The notes beneath the pieces were generated by a model. That model was not told where the DNA came from. It was given only the letters and a program-made list of their open reading frames with translations, and made no database searches. Shown here piece after piece: positions 60,154 to 64,000 of a DNA stretch of 64,000 bases. This DNA is from Ceratobasidium sp. AG-K (Eukaryota; Basidiomycota; Agaricomycetes; Cantharellales; Ceratobasidiaceae), in the NCBI GenBank assembly GCA_037039685.1, contig JAWNGF010000002.1:5704001-5768000 (forward strand), in the 5' to 3' direction. Each line of letters starts with the position of its first letter. Position 1 is the stretch's first letter. The translations under genes were made by a program, and so were the position numbers.

Positions 60154-63100
60154 TCAAACGTGTGGATTCCAGCCTATGAGTCGAAATTAGTATCTGACGG
60201 GCGCAGAACTCGCATGCTCACGTACCCGCAAACAGTTGTGATAAATTCCCTGGATCTGTCGCGGTCGCGATCAAATCATTAACGGTGTATTCTACGCTCA
60301 TCGAGGTATCGAGCTTCCGCGCAACAGACGAGAGCGCTCGATCAGCTGCTTCGGCCTCGGCGCTATCAAGTCCCACGCCATCCGTATCGGTTTCTGCCGT
60401 TCCCTGGATATGTTTGATCTTGACTGGGGCAGCAGACCTAGTAGAAAGATGTTATAAATTTTTCGTGTGTTCCCTCGCGCCTTGCATACCATGAATGGAG
60501 CGGATCGTGATTGAACACTTCCAAAATGGTCTTGATGACACTCGCTTGATCACGTAATACCCGGAGTGTCTCTTCAGCACACCGTCGGAAAACGCCATCT
60601 GTGCCGGTGGATCCAAGCCCGTCGACTATATCTGCAGTAAGCCGGAAGGGAACGGTTTCGGGAATAGGCAATAGTCGGCCCTATTCAAGGGTTAGCACAA
60701 GCAGGGGTCGAAATTGGATACACCAACTAACCTGATCAAATGCAATACCAAGATCGATATGCACCACCTCTCCAGTCATATTGTGAATCAAGATATTCGA
60801 CAAGTGGCGATCCCCAAGTCCCAGCACATGCCCGACAATTGACGTAGTAGCAACCGAGCGCTGGTAATTCAGTCGCATATCGAACCAAGCAGTCGGGAGC
60901 TTGTGCGCCTCGGTGAAAAAGTGGCGCATGACCGGCTTGAAGTGTTTCCGGATGTCGTTGAAGACGGAAAGTAGTACTTGGGGTTTTCCCGTTGCGCGCG
61001 CTTTGCGGAGGTTTTCGTTGCATTGAGGAGGCGGCCAGTCTTTTGGATTGTACCTATAGTCGAGATTAGTGAATCGCTAAGGTTAGCCGTAACAAGAAGA
61101 ACTTGCTTTCTGTGGGCGTTCAGAAGCCATACGCCGATTGGCATGGTGTTCGTTACAAACTCCAAGAGTCCGGCTTGAGCGGCGAGCGGGATGACCTTGT
61201 AAGTTCGAACGCTGAGATTGCGCCTCTTGCTTGCCCGATCCCGGTCTAGTAAAATATTGACCAGCTCGAAAACCTGTTCCATGACCGCATCCTGTCGCAA
61301 GTCGTCTTCGCCTTCTCCCTTGAACTGTAGGCCCGTGAGAATTTTGGGTGAAGCCAGATATCCATACCACATACCAGTTGCTTATACCGCTCCCCATCTT
61401 CGCCAATGCAGTCATTTATCTTCGGAAGATTGATTCCACCCGCCGTCGAAAACCGGCTCCCGTAGCGTTGTACTCGGACAATACCATCTTCGTACTTGCA
61501 AGTCATATCGATAGGCGTGACCGCAGTCGAAACGGGAACATCAAGGTCCTTGAGCTTGGCGAGTTCCAACTGCTGAGGGACGACCTTGTTCTTGCTTTCC
61601 TTGAGCGCCTTGTCCTGCTTCAGCGAGTACTTTGCCCATTGGAGGCATGCATTACATAACCGAATAAACTGCTGAACTCGTTTGCCGACGACTTGATCTC
61701 TTTGGAGCTGTTCCAAGATCGCTCTAGCGGCCTCGTCGCGCTTTGTGACCAAGTGCGGATCACTGGTAGTAACGCGTGACTGCCGGCGGCTTGCCGAGCC
61801 CACGGCGGCGCCTGAACTTGTGGATGCGAGCGCATATACCTGGTATAGAGTGTGGAACGGATGGTGGTGACACAGGCGAGCCATGAGATGCCGGATGTTC
61901 GTATGGCTTGCGTCGGATGCCGTGGATAAGCGAGCAGAGATCTGATGGGCGAGGAAGACAAATTTATGCGAAGGTATCTGTTCGAGAGCCTGTCGTAAAA
62001 CCGAGTGATTCAAGCCCTCGTCTGAAAAGTTGGCGAACCAAAGGGAGCAGAATCGAATGATGGTATCGTTGTTCTGAGAGTCATCCGCGACCAGGCATCT
62101 CGCGTACATCTCGATCGCCAACTCCAGAAACACGCGCTGTGATTTTGTGTGCCGGTCAAATTGCTCTGTGTCGGCCTTGAGGAGGGCTTGGGATTTGCGC
62201 TGCTGCTGAGTCAGTTGGGCGTTTCCGAGGGACCTCTTGAGACTTTCGCCGATTTGGGTAAGTTCGTTCTTTTTGCGATCCATCCTGGCTTTGAGGCGTT
62301 TGACTTCCGGAGAGAATCGGATTGCGGTGTCGTACTGCTCCTCAGCAAACTTGGCGTAGCGATGGTAAATAACGGCATGTGAGGGGTGCTGGTGTAACTC
62401 CCTGAGCATTTCCTCAGCTGGTCCAAAGTATTTCTCTCGAATGTCCATCGGTTGCTCGAGGCGAGCGTTCGAGGTCCAAGTCCCCTGCGGCCTAATTAGC
62501 GAATTTTAGATGTAGGTGTATTGGACGTACCATCAGAGACAACAGTTGTGCGGTAGGGACGATGTCCTTCGATGACTTCTTGCGTTTGTCCGCAGGTCGA
62601 GCTAGAAATTGTTTCAAGAACTCAACTGCCATCTTTTGCTCTTGATGAGCCCACATTACGCTCGCAAACTCCTGAGCAAATCTAAAGTCGTTCTTTCGCC
62701 CTTCAGTGTTCGCCCGTGTGATAGAGTTGAGAGCGATTTGAGATTTTTGGGAGTCGCGAGCGGCTTCGGAAAGACTGATCAATAAATCCTGCTCAGAGTT
62801 GATGAGATGTTTAGTTGAATCCGATTCTATGTTTCCGATCTGAAGAGCTCTGCTCTTGTGTACGCTGGCCCGGAGTAGGGACAGCCGGGTGGCAACTAAG
62901 GACTCGTAGTCGTCAAATCTAATAATGGGTGGATTGAGGCCAAGGTGCTCAAGAAGCGAGAAAAGCGGTACTTACTCAAATTCTGATGAAATCTGGGAGA
63001 ACTCTTTACTATCCACGCTCTGGTCGGGCTGATTTTGTTGCAGGAATTTTCGGACTTCTCCGATGCACATGAGAGCGCGAATCGATTTTTTGATGTGAGA

Positions 63101-64000
63101 CATGTCCTCTGAGCCGAGTTCCCGAAGGCGTTCCATTTCACTGCGTCGAGCATCACAGACACGAAGTTGCACAACGGCTGGATCCCGCTCCTGGTGCACA
63201 GCTCGCAAAGCACAATACAGGGACGATCCTGGAGGAAGATTGTCTGATGCAACGGGAAGGTCCCATGTCTCTGTTCGCCAACCAAGAGTATACCCATCCT
63301 CTGTGGAGGGCACTTCGGCATTCTTCGACCCATTGATCATCGTAATCGCCATGTTATCGAAGCCGAACGACCGTAAGGAATGCAAAACGCCTGGAGTACT
63401 AGAACTTGACGCACCGGGGCTTTCGAACATCGCCCCCAAAAATTGGAATGCCTTATCCCAGCGGCCTTCGTGGTGGAAACGGCGGATGAGATGGGTTTGG
63501 ACGTCGTCACTCTTGATTCCGTAAAAGCCGTCTGGCTCGTCGATATGGCTGTAGATATCATATAAGATCGCTTCTGTGCTGCGTTTGACAAGGTCGTTGG
63601 GAAAGTCGTGAGCTCGATCCTCGTAGAGTTCCAGGAAAAGAATGGCAGTCGTATAAGCCCCACAACGGAGAGCACCCTCGCTAAGCAACCTGTGGTCGAT
63701 GTCCAGCCAGTGATTGTATGCCAACATGTCTCGGGGTTCAATTGCAGAGAGCGGATAAAAGTTTCGCAGATGCAACACCACCTGAATGAGGCACCCAATA
63801 ATTGCGGGAGTGATAGAATCCTGTGCGAGTACTCCCGTGAAATAGGCAGAGATTCGCGACCGCGCAGATTGTTCGCTATAATTCTCTTTTTGCCCTCCTA
63901 GTTGATGATCTTCATGCTGAAGGATGGCATGAACCAAAACTGGGAGAAGTTGTTTGGCCAAGACTTCGTCCATCTGTACGATAGCTACTAGCTGAGCAAA
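60154..64000 (-). CDS. tel1: Serine/threonine-protein kinase Tel1 (ATM family), 3' part
   Basis: PIKK of the DNA-damage/telomere pathway that phosphorylates S/T-Q sites after recruitment to double-strand breaks. The 5' end is outside the window. Exons (plus-strand coordinates, read right to left): 64000-62976, 62918-62531, 62484-61375, 61324-61107, 61053-60732, 60680-60490, 60437-60226, 60173-60154; phases agree. The first two exons and most of the third are FAT-domain helical repeats ([17 protein letters not shown]). The kinase domain has [29 protein letters not shown], the Tel1-type YNPKDWPP insert, catalytic [12 protein letters not shown] and activation [12 protein letters not shown]. The C-terminal FATC reads [20 protein letters not shown] then AGWNPHV. 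The intron at 61054-61106 starts GCAAGT, a GC-AG intron needed to keep the frame. No lesion seen. Confidence 0.93.

Overview
This is genomic DNA of a filamentous basidiomycete, most likely an agaricomycete and possibly a Ceratobasidiaceae/Rhizoctonia-type genome. That taxonomic guess is an inference from the short introns (about 45-85 bp), the Plavaka-type transposase, the Tf2-like Ty3 retrotransposons and the kinase-TPR genes. No bacterial operons, CRISPR arrays, tRNA or rRNA genes were seen.

Layout. 1-2573 is the 3' part of a Ty3/Gypsy element (family A, copy A1). 2574-15698 is a LINE with a 31-A tail. It is split by a 7.2-kb minus-strand Ty3 element of a second family (B1, 5102-12332, target duplication CTGGC) and by a 1.05-kb foldback-like insertion in its RNase H domain. 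17055-22812 holds two tandem host genes, each a ten-exon fusion of a protein kinase domain to tetratricopeptide repeats. 23612-35141 is a decayed minus-strand Plavaka-type DNA transposon split by a plus-strand B copy (B2, 26800-34029, duplication GTTTC). A solo LTR of a third family lies at 35383-35828. 35911-49298 is family A copy A2, with a nested solo B LTR in its 5' LTR and an intact-looking Ty1/Copia element (37430-43412) in its leader ORF. 49447-56396 is family A copy A3 (duplication CCTTG), which appears to sit in an exon of a host gene whose 3' exons continue to 57618. The right end is ordinary host sequence: ribosomal protein eS4 (58783-59933, plus) facing the 3' part of the Tel1/ATM kinase gene (60154 to beyond 64000, minus).

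How it works together. Families A and B both carry the hallmarks of Tf1/sushi-type self-priming: the primer-binding site just inside the 5' LTR is the exact complement of a stretch of the same LTR about 30 nt after its TATA box. Both also have a canonical -1 frameshift heptamer GGGAAAA at the end of gag, joining gag to pol. The Copia element instead has a primer site matching the anticodon arm of initiator tRNA-Met. Family B has an extra downstream ORF (254 aa) kept open in both copies. Family A has a methionine-free coiled-coil ORF and a second small ORF ahead of gag, linked by another possible -1 site (CCCTTTT).

Decay. CGA-to-TGA nonsense and CpG-to-TpG/CpA changes recur in A2, A3, the LINE and the Plavaka element. 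This points to cytosine methylation/deamination or a RIP-like process. The nesting order gives relative ages: the LINE and Plavaka are older than B1/B2; A2 is older than the Copia element; A3 and the Copia element are recent (3 differences in 414 bp and 2 in 256 bp between their LTRs).
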